DNA of 14,600 nucleotides from Acidobacteriota bacterium (GCA_021810735.1 JAJZIF010000043.1:1-14600); one strand, 5' to 3'; numbered from the stretch's first letter, positions 1-7,076 are shown. Translations and numbers: made by a program. Notes: generated by a model not told the origin, from the sequence alone.

Positions 1-285
1 CAAACCGTGGTCATGGCCCCGATTTCCGAGGCATGTTTATGCTATCTGGAGCGCGGCTCGCGCAAGCCGCAAGGAAGAACGCTCCAGAAACTTCTCACAC
101 TCTACGCCCAGAGAATTCAATACTGGGACGGCCTCGAAAAAGTCCTGAACGGAGAATCCCATGCCCAAGGAACGCTCTCTGCCAAAACGCCTGAGTGGAG
201 GAGAGGCGTTGGCCTCCCTCTGCCATCACATGTACAGCCGTCTCGCCCAGTTGCCAGAGTTTCGCCGCCGCTCCGCCGACCTTGA
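1..285 (+). CDS. XRE-like helix-turn-helix protein, C-terminal part (5' end outside window)
   Basis: The frame is open at the left edge, so the true start lies upstream; the GTG at 7 is unlikely to be the start. The visible part reads ISEACLCYLERGSRKPQGRT and continues TLQKLLTLYAQ. This matches the second half of an XRE/Cro-type DNA-binding domain: recognition helix, then the ERG-x-RKP turn, then TL-x-KLL in the last helix. Such proteins bind operator DNA as phage or host regulators. The frame runs to TGA at 283-285, which overlaps the next gene by 125 bases. The residues encoded in that overlap (from about 161) look like an out-of-frame shadow, rich in Pro, Arg and Ser. Either the overlap is real, or this gene has lost its proper end by frameshift. 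The HTH assignment is by motif recognition only. Confidence 0.5.
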   Translation, partial: QTVVMAPISEACLCYLERGSRKPQGRTLQKLLTLYAQRIQYWDGLEKVLNGESHAQGTLSAKTPEWRRGVGLPLPSHVQPSRPVARVSPPLRRP

Positions 286-739
286 TCGCCTGATGCAGGC
301 GGTTTGGACGAGGCTGGCCGTGCATGGTCACTTTCACAGCCATAAGGGATACAACGGCTACTCCGCGATGGTAAGTGTCATCGGAGTGGGTGGAGACGTA
401 AGCGTCAACCTGGTTTTTACTCCTGCGCTGAGTTATGCGCCACCTCTTACCGATTTGTTTACGGTTCCTAAAATCGGTATGGAGGATTTTCATGAAACCA
501 TAGAAATCCCGGTTCGTCCGCCCAATGCGGTGCGGACTGCGGCGGAGATGCCTTTGCCGGTCGAAGTGGAGGAGTCTGGGCAGCTTGTGGAGAAGATGGT
601 TCCTGCGGCGAAGTATAAAGGCAAGCTGAAACCCGGCAGAGAGATGCCAGTCACCGCCAATACGGACATGCCCGCATTCAAGGGTAGGTTGGAGATGCCC
701 GAAGGCGCGGTCGAGGAATATGGAATCCAGCGAGGTTAG
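161..739 (+). CDS. Hypothetical protein, 192 aa, upstream of terminase genes
   Basis: I do not recognise this protein. The start ATG at 161 has a good ribosome-binding site (GGAGA at 151-155). The same frame has a stop at 146-148, so the start cannot lie much further upstream. Residues 12-54 look helical and rich in Arg and Leu. Residues 55-90 look like beta strands, with a His-rich spot around 55-61 (HGHFHSH). From residue 115 on the sequence is low in order and repeats short EMP/DMP units at about 129, 161, 169 and 178. There is no signal peptide or membrane segment. It sits directly before the small terminase candidate, with two bases between the stop and the next start, so the two are probably co-translated. 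A packaging-related or regulatory role is possible only by position. Confidence 0.7.
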   Translation: MPKERSLPKRLSGGEALASLCHHMYSRLAQLPEFRRRSADLDRLMQAVWTRLAVHGHFHSHKGYNGYSAMVSVIGVGGDVSVNLVFTPALSYAPPLTDLFTVPKIGMEDFHETIEIPVRPPNAVRTAAEMPLPVEVEESGQLVEKMVPAAKYKGKLKPGREMPVTANTDMPAFKGRLEMPEGAVEEYGIQRG

Positions 740-741
740 CC

Positions 742-1488
742 GTGCCGCCTGCGAAATTCAAGACGAAGCCGCCAAAAAGAGATGAGCGCGAGGAAGCCCT
801 GACCCGCTTGCGAGAGCGATGGCAGAAAGATCATGAGGACGAAGCCTGGGAAGCGGAGATGGAACCGGTCGTCACTCCGATGCTGCGCGGGGCCGATGGG
901 GGCATCCGGAGCGTGCTGGATGCCGTGCGCGCCTACGACGATGCGGACGCACAGGCGTTTCTCGAAGTCTACGACGCTTTGACGGTGCTCGATAGAAAGC
1001 GTTTGCGCTTGGAAGACATTGCCTTCGCTTCTGGGATTGGGTCGCTTCGCTTGGCCGAAATAGCGCAGACGGCGCTGTTTCTCTACGCGGACACGCAGAC
1101 CAAGCTGCTGATTTCGAGCGCCATGCACAAAGTCACAAAATCGATCATTAAGGCGGCAACCGATTCGGTTCCCATTGTGATCGATACCGAGCATGGCCGC
1201 AAGCAGGTGGGAAAGACCAATGGCGACATCAAAGCAATGGAATTGTTCGGCAAGATCAGCGGCCAGGTTCCTCTGCCAAAGAACACAGTCAACAATTATA
1301 CGCAGAACAACTTTGGAGAGCGGGAAGAGCGCAAGCAGTTGTCCGACTCGCCGCGATGGAAGTATCCGGAAGACAGGCTGAAGGAAATTGTCTCCGTCGT
1401 CAGTCCAAAACAGCTACCGTCGCACGCATCGAAGAATGAAGACCTCATTCACTTCGAGCAGAACCGACCCATGGTGTTCGAGAGGTAA
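742..1488 (+). CDS. Probable terminase small subunit
   Basis: The start is GTG at 742, preceded by GAGG at 731-734 and placed two bases after the previous stop. The protein is 248 aa. It has a charged N-terminal helix (residues 10-40), then a helix-turn-helix-like stretch at about 88-108 (LEDIAFASGIG followed by RLAEIA). A middle segment, 143-178, runs through TDSVPIVIDTEHGRKQVG to ELFGKISGQVPLPK. The short segment that follows, around NTVNNYTQNN, resembles the region after the DNA-binding core in phage small terminase subunits. The small subunit recognises the packaging site on phage DNA and regulates the large subunit. The large terminase begins two bases after this stop, the classic arrangement. 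The call rests mainly on position, size and the HTH-like segment; I do not see a diagnostic motif. Confidence 0.6.
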   Translation: MPPAKFKTKPPKRDEREEALTRLRERWQKDHEDEAWEAEMEPVVTPMLRGADGGIRSVLDAVRAYDDADAQAFLEVYDALTVLDRKRLRLEDIAFASGIGSLRLAEIAQTALFLYADTQTKLLISSAMHKVTKSIIKAATDSVPIVIDTEHGRKQVGKTNGDIKAMELFGKISGQVPLPKNTVNNYTQNNFGEREERKQLSDSPRWKYPEDRLKEIVSVVSPKQLPSHASKNEDLIHFEQNRPMVFER

Positions 1489-1490
1489 CG

Positions 1491-3659
1491 ATGTTCTCAA
1501 AACGACTCGCTACCGAGCAGTTGCGGACACTTTCCGAGCATTCCGTCAAGTCGGAAGCGGGTCTGTGGATTCCCGAATATCACTCTCTTTCGCAGATCAA
1601 GAGCTTCAATGCCCATTTTCGCGATTTGGCCGAAAAAGCGGAGTCCAAGGGCGACGATGTGGAGAATGCGCTTGGCCCGGACGAGCTGGCATGGATTGCC
1701 AACGAATATCAGATTTGTGCCTGCGATACTCGCTATTGGATTGAAAACTATGCGTTCATTAATGCCGACAGCGAACTGATTCGCTTTAAGCCTCATTTTT
1801 CCCAATCGATGATGATGGATATGTGGGCGGAGCGGGAAGAAGCCGCTCTGCCTATCGAGCAAATCGTCCTGAAGGCCAGACAGCAAGGCATCTCGACCTT
1901 GGTGGAACTTGCTATCACGCATAAGGTGAATTTCGGCATTGGAGTGAAGGCGGCGGTCGCTTCCTACGATCAGGATGCCTGCGAACGCATGGGCGGAATG
2001 CTGGAGTTGGCTTTCAACGAGATGCCAAGCTGGATGAAGGCCAATCCAACCAGCGACCGCGCCGGATCGCTCAAGGCGTTTGCCGCGACCAATACCAGAT
2101 TGACCCTCTACAGCGGCAAAAAAGCCGCTGGCATCGCCCGTGGCGATACTCCATCTGTCCTGCACATCTCGGAAGTCAGCATCTTCCCAGACGCCTCGAA
2201 CGTCATCGAAAAGTCTCTGTTTCAGGCCGTTCATCCCAGCCCAAACACGTTTATGATCCTGGAATCGACGGGCAACGGGAATACGGATTGGTGGGCGCGG
2301 ACATGGTATTCCAGCCGCGACTACTGGGCCAGTGGTGGCGCGAGATTGCAACCCGTCTACTTCCCGTTTTTTATCGCCATCGACCTTTTTCCGACTCCCA
2401 CATGGCGAAGAGAGCATCCTGTCCCGCAAGGCTGGAACCCGATGCCGGAAACGCGCAGGATGATGGCGAAGGCGGCGGAATACGTCCACCAGACCCCGCT
2501 CATTCGCAAGTATGCGGGTGAGGACTGGAAGATGCAGGACTTCCAGGCATACTACTGGGAAACCGAGCTTCTCGAAGCGCGCCGCAAGGGTGAGGAAAAC
2601 GCCTTTTATCAGGAACGCCCGGTAGACGATATGGAAGCTCTGCGTCCCAAGAAAGATTTAGTGTTCGATCTGATGGAAGTCCAGAAACAGGACGAAAATC
2701 GCTTGGATTATACCTGCTGGGCCATCATGGGAGAGCAAATCCAGGAGAGATATGCCCCGATGGAGGAGGAAATCGACCGCGAGCGGGAGCCGTTTCGCGT
2801 CAGCTTCGATGGCAATATCACCGACCTTCGCGGACGGATCGCAGAGACCTTTTGGTGGGAGTTCGTACCTCTGAAACAACCGAAGGAATCTGGCATCGAC
2901 CTGTTCGATGCGGAGCGAAAATGCCTGATTTTTCGCTGGCCGGAGAGTGGATATCTCTATGGAATCGGAGTGGACAATTCTGGAGGAACAGGCAGGGATG
3001 GCAGTTATATCAGCGTGAACGGGAAATCGATTTACGGCAATGAGCCAGACTTCCAAGCAGCCTGTTTCTGGACCAATCGCGTCGATCCTTCTCTGATGCA
3101 TCCCTACATTATGGCTTTGGTCGCGCTCTATCGAACGGAAATGCCGGATGGAAATTTCCCCGTAGTCGGCATCGAGCAAGTCTTTGGGCTGGGAGACACT
3201 CCGCAGATTCAAATGCTATCGATGGGATTCAATAAGCGAGACTTGTACCATTTCTCTCGATTGGATGGAAAAAACCCGGAGGCGGACAAGAAAAAATCGC
3301 ACCGCATGGGATGGTACACGACGGAGTGGAGCCGAAATTTCATGCTCTCGCTCTATAAGACGGCAGTGGAGAACCACTGGAGACAGGTCAACGATCCATT
3401 TCTCCTGAAGCACGAGATACCCTCTTTCCAGATCGATAAAACCGATGGCGGCAAGACGCGCTGGGACCATCAGGACGGCAAACGCGATGATCGTATCTTC
3501 GCGGATGGCATTTCGTATGTCATTCTCAACGATACGGAATCGATGGCACGCAGAATTCAAACAAAATTTGAGGGAGAAAACGAGGAATTGGAGATAAACT
3601 ACGACTATCCTGTGGGCATCAACTCAACGTTCGAGAGAATGATCGGAGCCGAATTATGA
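1491..3659 (+). CDS. terL: Phage terminase large subunit (packaging ATPase/nuclease)
   Basis: This is the packaging motor: it cleaves concatemeric phage DNA and pumps it through the portal with ATP. The 722-aa protein has both expected domains. In the ATPase domain I see a Walker A-like KARQQGIST at residues 128-136. A Walker B-like strand ending in Ser-Glu (VLHISEVSIF, S227-E228) follows, then a coupling motif ESTGNG at 258-263. In the RNase H-like nuclease domain, the acidic residues expected for metal binding are D495 (GVDNSGGTGRDGS), E562 (VVGIEQVFG) and D666/D667 (KRDDRIFADG). ATG at 1491 has AGAGG at 1481-1485. The protein is longer than many large terminases; the extra length includes residues 1-90 and the charged linker at about 395-470. 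Its stop overlaps the next start (ATGA). Confidence 0.95.
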   Translation: MFSKRLATEQLRTLSEHSVKSEAGLWIPEYHSLSQIKSFNAHFRDLAEKAESKGDDVENALGPDELAWIANEYQICACDTRYWIENYAFINADSELIRFKPHFSQSMMMDMWAEREEAALPIEQIVLKARQQGISTLVELAITHKVNFGIGVKAAVASYDQDACERMGGMLELAFNEMPSWMKANPTSDRAGSLKAFAATNTRLTLYSGKKAAGIARGDTPSVLHISEVSIFPDASNVIEKSLFQAVHPSPNTFMILESTGNGNTDWWARTWYSSRDYWASGGARLQPVYFPFFIAIDLFPTPTWRREHPVPQGWNPMPETRRMMAKAAEYVHQTPLIRKYAGEDWKMQDFQAYYWETELLEARRKGEENAFYQERPVDDMEALRPKKDLVFDLMEVQKQDENRLDYTCWAIMGEQIQERYAPMEEEIDREREPFRVSFDGNITDLRGRIAETFWWEFVPLKQPKESGIDLFDAERKCLIFRWPESGYLYGIGVDNSGGTGRDGSYISVNGKSIYGNEPDFQAACFWTNRVDPSLMHPYIMALVALYRTEMPDGNFPVVGIEQVFGLGDTPQIQMLSMGFNKRDLYHFSRLDGKNPEADKKKSHRMGWYTTEWSRNFMLSLYKTAVENHWRQVNDPFLLKHEIPSFQIDKTDGGKTRWDHQDGKRDDRIFADGISYVILNDTESMARRIQTKFEGENEELEINYDYPVGINSTFERMIGAEL

Positions 3660-4108
3660 TTCTACTGGAAGGCAAGAAGCGCGACGAATGGGCCTATGAG
3701 AACGGGAAGGAAGTCCTTTGGTGGGATGAGAATCCCATGACCAAGCATGTCATTCTGACTTCGCCTATGTCTCCGTATCGCCTCGGATACAATCGGCACA
3801 AGACGAATGTTCCCAAAGCGATGGATCGCATCTTCAAAAGACTTTGCGAGCAAGAGCATGAAGCCAATCAAAAACTGGTCGAAAAGATTTACTTTCGCGG
3901 ACGCCCATTCTATGAGCGTGTGCGCTCGAACCTGTTGCAGCGATTGATGTCGGCGGATACAAAGGACTGGGAGAAGGCATTTATCCGCGAAAGCCTGCGA
4001 TTGATGGACGAGCGCGATTTCGAGATGCAAAAAAACACGGTCTATGGAGTGAGCGCAATGGAATCGATGGAAGCTCCGCTTGAGGGCGCGAGAACGAGGA
4101 TGAACTGA
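3656..4108 (+). CDS. Hypothetical protein, 150 aa, coupled to terminase
   Basis: I do not recognise this protein. Its ATG overlaps the terminase stop in an ATGA junction, so translation is probably coupled. The protein is soluble and highly charged. The N-terminal 60 residues contain a Trp-rich acidic patch (EVLWWDENPMTK) and an Arg/Tyr loop. Residues 55-130 are predicted by eye to be mainly helical, with many Arg, Lys and Glu residues. No catalytic motif, metal-binding cluster or membrane segment is visible. It is the first of three small genes lying between terminase and portal, a place that normally holds no gene or a packaging accessory. A terminase- or portal-associated role is possible from position; an accessory 'moron' gene is equally possible. 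Confidence 0.8.
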   Translation: MILLEGKKRDEWAYENGKEVLWWDENPMTKHVILTSPMSPYRLGYNRHKTNVPKAMDRIFKRLCEQEHEANQKLVEKIYFRGRPFYERVRSNLLQRLMSADTKDWEKAFIRESLRLMDERDFEMQKNTVYGVSAMESMEAPLEGARTRMN

Positions 4109-4344
4109 TGCATACAGAAGAAGAATGTCCGGAATTGAAACCGTGTCCTTGGTGTGGCGATGCGCCCGTGCTTCGCTCCGATGGGTTCGGAGACCATTGG
4201 ATTTCCTGTCGAAATGCCGCGCTGCCCAGCACGACTGTCTGCCCAGTTTGTCCATCCGCCAAGTCATCGAAAATGACGTTAAAGTTTCCCTCGCCAAAAT
4301 GGTCGAGAGAGCAAGCCATCGCATACTGGAATGGGGTGAATTGA
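4108..4344 (+). CDS. Lar-like zinc-ribbon protein (restriction-alleviation family)
   Basis: The 78-aa protein starts LKPCPWCG (residues 10-17) and continues with WISC (31-34), then CPVC (45-48), ending in REQAIAYWN. This is the layout of the Lar family (Rac prophage Lar type). It has a CPxCG zinc knuckle, a WxxxC segment, another cysteine, and a closing Glu/Ala-x-x-x-WN helix. Cysteines 13, 16, 34 and 45 (or 48) are the likely zinc ligands. The original Lar protein modulates the host type I restriction-modification enzyme, but most phage members have no tested function. The start overlaps the upstream stop (TGATG) and the stop overlaps the next start (TGATG). Finding a Lar-like gene inside the packaging cluster rather than in an early or accessory region is unusual. 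Confidence 0.8.
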   Translation: MHTEEECPELKPCPWCGDAPVLRSDGFGDHWISCRNAALPSTTVCPVCPSAKSSKMTLKFPSPKWSREQAIAYWNGVN

Positions 4345-4553
4345 TGAAATCGATTCATGTTGGTATTGAAGGGAATGGAATTACCGGAGTCAGTGGATGT
4401 GTGCCGGAAGATGTGGAGATGGCAATCAAGATTTTAGTGGGTCTAGACGATGGAAAATGCCTTGCCGGAACCTATTTTGCGAACTCCAACCCTAAAGCGA
4501 GGATCGAACGCGCCATGCAATGTTTAGAGCAGGCGAAAGCAAAGGTAAACTAA
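4344..4553 (+). CDS. Hypothetical protein, 69 aa
   Basis: I do not recognise this small protein. A longer reading of the same frame begins at 4125, but that would sit almost wholly inside the Lar-like gene. The ATG at 4344, which overlaps the upstream TGA by one base, gives a compact 69-aa product and fits the coupled arrangement of its neighbours. The sequence begins MKSIHVGIEGNG, beta-like and glycine-rich, followed by a probable helix (residues 21-35). It ends with an Arg/Glu/Ala/Lys helix (residues 50-69). Two or three cysteines are present but no paired zinc motif. The portal GTG follows immediately after its stop. It completes the three-gene cassette between terminase and portal. Confidence 0.7.
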   Translation: MKSIHVGIEGNGITGVSGCVPEDVEMAIKILVGLDDGKCLAGTYFANSNPKARIERAMQCLEQAKAKVN

Positions 4554-6680
4554 GTGGCCGAATCTACTGTTTCCTGGCAAGTTCCGGAATTCGAGCGGTC
4601 GGATGAAGCGAAGCTCTCCTTCCTGCATCGCTGCATCTCGCAAGGCATCGCATGGCAGCAGGACAATTGCAATTCCACTTCCATGCAGCGCGCTATGGAC
4701 ATTCTTGCGGGTAAGAGCGGCACGGCGCAATCGACAAACTGGTCGCGCTTTACCACCGGAGATTTGAAGCGCGGCGTGCTGGAAATTGTCGAAACGCTCT
4801 CTGACATTCGCCCCTACTGGGGATATTCGACAGACAATAAAAGTTTTCTCGAACAGGCCAATATGATGTCCAAGGTCGCGAAAGCCATCTATATGGAGTC
4901 TTTCGTGGATCGCTCTATCAAGGATGCGCTGCAATATGCCGCTGTGACTGGAGCAGGCTTCATCTATCCTTTCTATGCAAGATCGAAATATGGCTCCGGA
5001 GAAGGACACTTCGAGTTCATGGCGCTGGGGCAACCGGATGTTTGGCCCATCCAGCTTCCCAGAGGACGCAATTATCAGGAAGCCTATATCGTTACCATTG
5101 CTGTTCCCATGGGCATCGCCAAGGCCCATGCCCTGTTTCCCGAATATCAGCAGTTCATCAAGCCCTTCGCCAAGAAGAAATATGGCCGCACGAAGGGAGG
5201 CGATGACCGCCGTTCCTATGACTCCGCTCGCTGGCGGGTGCATCAGATCGACGGTCAATTGGAATCCTTCACCGACATCTATTACACCTACGTGCTCGAT
5301 CTGCGTATCAATTTTGGCGAAGTAGACGACAAGGGAAAACCGATCCTAGATAAGGAAGGCAATCCTATCGGCAAGGAACTGGCCATGGGACAGCCCGATA
5401 CAAGTTGGTTTTATAAAGTGCCCTATGTCGGACAGAAGATTACTCGCTTTGAGAATGGTCGCAGTGTGGAACGAATGGCGACCGAGGACGATTGCCGCGT
5501 CTATCCGCAGCGGCGTCTGATGATCTCCTGCGATACGGCGCTGATGTACGATGGGCCAGCCTTCGATTGGCATGATATGGTTCCCCTGATCCCTTTTTAT
5601 CTGGATGAGTGGGCATGGGAGCCGACTGGCTACTCTCTATTTGCGGGAACGGCGGCAACCCAGGATGCCATCGACGATCTGACGCGCTCCATCTATCGTG
5701 TGGCCATGGCGCGAGCGAAACCCGGCAAGGTCTACAACATCGACATCACGACTGGCGACAAGACTGGCAAGCTGACCAGCCGACAGGCGGAAGGCATCGA
5801 TCCGCTCAGTCCAGAGATTACCTGGGGCATCGATGGCGATATCAAGGAGCCTGTCCTGCGGCCTCCCATGCCGGAGTGGTGTTACAACATTCCCGACTGG
5901 CTGTTCAAGGTCATCGAGATTCTTCAGGCTTCGATGATGCGTTCGTTGGGACTCGATGCGGTAAAGTCTCTGGAAAAGCTGCGCGCCAACATCAGCGATC
6001 CGGAAAAACTTCTCGATGCGGAAGGGCCGACGGTCATGGGAACCTCGCGCACCATGGAGCGCGGTCTGAGGGATTTGGGCGAGATGATGAAGTACAACAT
6101 CCTTCAATACATGACAACGCCACAGGTCATGCAGATCGTTGGGGCCGACGGCATCGCTCCGCAGGTCTTCGACTATGCTCCCGACAAGGTGATTCCATCG
6201 CACTTGCCCGGAGAGCCGACCATCGACAGCAACCAGCAGCTTGTCGCCTCCAATGCCGATGAATTCACGCGTGCGAAGACATTCGCCAAGAATCTGCGGT
6301 TCTTCATTACACCGCATTCACTCCACTATATTGCACAGGCACAACAGAGACTCAATCTGTTGGCACTCTTGGGAAAGGGAGTTCCTGTCGATCCGGAGAC
6401 GATAGCCACGCAGTTCGACCTTCCCAACTGGGGTACGATTGAAGGCTCGACCATCAAGGAAAAAGTATTCAATTGGGCGAAAGAGCAGTTGCAGGAGAAG
6501 GCGGACATTATGAAACTGGAGGCAACGTTGGGGATGTTGCCACCGGAACCTCCAGGCAAACCAGGGCCAAAGCCTGGAGAGCCGGGAGCGGGCCGTCCGC
6601 CGCACCATCCTGGCAGCGGCGCAGTGAAGCAAAAAGGCACAGCCAGCGGCGCTCGCGCCGTAGTTGCCACAACAAAATAA
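4554..6680 (+). CDS. Portal protein (head-tail connector)
   Basis: The portal forms the dodecameric ring at one capsid vertex through which DNA enters and leaves. GTG at 4554 directly follows the upstream stop, with AAAGG at 4541-4545 as ribosome-binding site. The product is 708 aa, similar in size to P22-type portals. Support comes from position after the terminase and from a core segment at residues 343-390. There a VPLIPFYLDEW strand is followed by GYSLFAGTAATQDAIDDLTR, the typical Gly...Gln...Asp/Asn helix of portals. A C-terminal helical part at about 580-650 includes SLHYIAQAQQRLNLL, then FDLPNWG. Residues 80-140 and 450-520 are helical. Residues 662-708 form a Pro/Gly/Lys-rich, apparently disordered tail with collagen-like PGKPGPKPGEPG. 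No protease or capsid domain is fused to it. Confidence 0.88.
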   Translation: MAESTVSWQVPEFERSDEAKLSFLHRCISQGIAWQQDNCNSTSMQRAMDILAGKSGTAQSTNWSRFTTGDLKRGVLEIVETLSDIRPYWGYSTDNKSFLEQANMMSKVAKAIYMESFVDRSIKDALQYAAVTGAGFIYPFYARSKYGSGEGHFEFMALGQPDVWPIQLPRGRNYQEAYIVTIAVPMGIAKAHALFPEYQQFIKPFAKKKYGRTKGGDDRRSYDSARWRVHQIDGQLESFTDIYYTYVLDLRINFGEVDDKGKPILDKEGNPIGKELAMGQPDTSWFYKVPYVGQKITRFENGRSVERMATEDDCRVYPQRRLMISCDTALMYDGPAFDWHDMVPLIPFYLDEWAWEPTGYSLFAGTAATQDAIDDLTRSIYRVAMARAKPGKVYNIDITTGDKTGKLTSRQAEGIDPLSPEITWGIDGDIKEPVLRPPMPEWCYNIPDWLFKVIEILQASMMRSLGLDAVKSLEKLRANISDPEKLLDAEGPTVMGTSRTMERGLRDLGEMMKYNILQYMTTPQVMQIVGADGIAPQVFDYAPDKVIPSHLPGEPTIDSNQQLVASNADEFTRAKTFAKNLRFFITPHSLHYIAQAQQRLNLLALLGKGVPVDPETIATQFDLPNWGTIEGSTIKEKVFNWAKEQLQEKADIMKLEATLGMLPPEPPGKPGPKPGEPGAGRPPHHPGSGAVKQKGTASGARAVVATTK

Positions 6681-6693
6681 GGGAGCGAGAAAA

Positions 6694-6927
6694 ATGAAAA
6701 CATCCACGCGCAGTCATGTAATTCATCGCACAAACATATCCGCCGATCAAAAGCCGGACGACGGTGGACGCAAGCTCCTACTCGAAGCCTTCGACTTCAT
6801 TCGCAGCGAGAAACAGGTTGGCAAACTGACGGCGCAGTTTGGGCCGGGCGGTTCCATTTCGTCGCTCCTATTTGAGGAAACGACGGCGATTGCACAACGC
6901 GATATTGAAGTCGATTCCGCCAGCTAA
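6694..6927 (+). CDS. Hypothetical protein, 77 aa, after portal
   Basis: I do not recognise this protein. I chose ATG 6694 because GGGAG at 6681-6685 lies 8 bases upstream and the start follows the portal stop by 13 bases. An in-frame start at 6664 would overlap the portal gene and add an unlikely leader. The protein has a basic N-terminus with His and Arg (residues 1-20), a helix rich in Leu, Glu and Phe at 26-40, then a Gly/Ser loop (FGPGGSISSLLF) and an acidic end. No domain, metal site or membrane segment is visible. It is the last gene before the non-coding control region, so it probably ends the packaging transcription unit. Confidence 0.65.
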   Translation: MKTSTRSHVIHRTNISADQKPDDGGRKLLLEAFDFIRSEKQVGKLTAQFGPGGSISSLLFEETTAIAQRDIEVDSAS

Positions 6928-7002
6928 GTTCGATTTCTTCGTTTTTCCCTAACTCTTCCTATCCATCCGCACTAATTCCTGTCGATTCTATCACTTGCCC
7001 TC
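6928..7002 (+). promoter_or_regulatory. Pyrimidine-rich, G-poor tract (possible Rho-utilisation-like region)
   Basis: By hand count this 75-base stretch after the last packaging gene has 57 pyrimidines and only 7 G residues. It has no good reading frame. C/T-rich, G-poor, unstructured RNA is what the Rho factor loads on, so it could end transcription of the packaging genes before the capsid promoter. No intrinsic terminator hairpin is visible here. The composition is seen directly; the function is inferred. Confidence 0.3.
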
Positions 7003-7033
7003 TTGACGAGGAAGGTTTTCCCTTTAGTCTAAT
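7003..7033 (+). promoter_or_regulatory. Candidate sigma70-type promoter for the capsid genes
   Basis: TTGACG at 7003-7008 matches five of six bases of the -35 consensus. Two -10 candidates follow: TAGTCT at 7025-7030 (16-base spacer, modest match) and TCTAAT at 7028-7033 (5 of 6 matches but a long 19-base spacer). It lies in the only large non-coding gap, about 75-100 bases before the first gene of the capsid unit, where a late promoter would be expected. A phage-specific polymerase or sigma factor could use something different. Confidence 0.35.
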
Positions 7034-7062
7034 GGAGAGACAGGACTACCGCCCCTTCCTCG
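7007..7062 (+). repeat. Perfect 9-bp inverted repeat with nested 5-bp stem
   Basis: CGAGGAAGG at 7007-7015 is the exact reverse complement of CCTTCCTCG at 7054-7062, separated by 38 bases. Inside the loop TAGTC (7025-7029) is complementary to GACTA (7044-7048), and GTCT (7027-7030) to AGAC (7038-7041) as an alternative. The left arm overlaps the end of the candidate -35 box. It may be a protein-binding operator on DNA or a folded leader RNA; the sequence alone does not decide. Confidence 0.4.
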
Positions 7063-7076
7063 GACACGGCTAGCGG

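Noticed and set aside
161..739. Fusion or programmed frameshift between the HTH frame and the 192-aa protein
   Set aside because: The 192-aa gene has its own ribosome-binding site and ATG, and its frame has a stop at 146-148 just upstream. No slippery heptamer was seen in the overlap.
1497..2489. 330-aa open frame on the minus strand
   Set aside because: Lies wholly within the large terminase gene, has no ribosome-binding site, and reads Arg/His/Gly-rich, as expected for an antisense shadow.
4125..4343. Longer upstream start for the 69-aa gene
   Set aside because: It would overlap nearly the whole Lar-like gene, whose conserved cysteines are in another frame. The ATG at 4344 with a stop-start overlap fits better.
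5609..6262. 217-aa open frame on the plus strand
   Set aside because: Out-of-frame shadow of the portal gene; His/Gly/Arg-rich composition with no domain.
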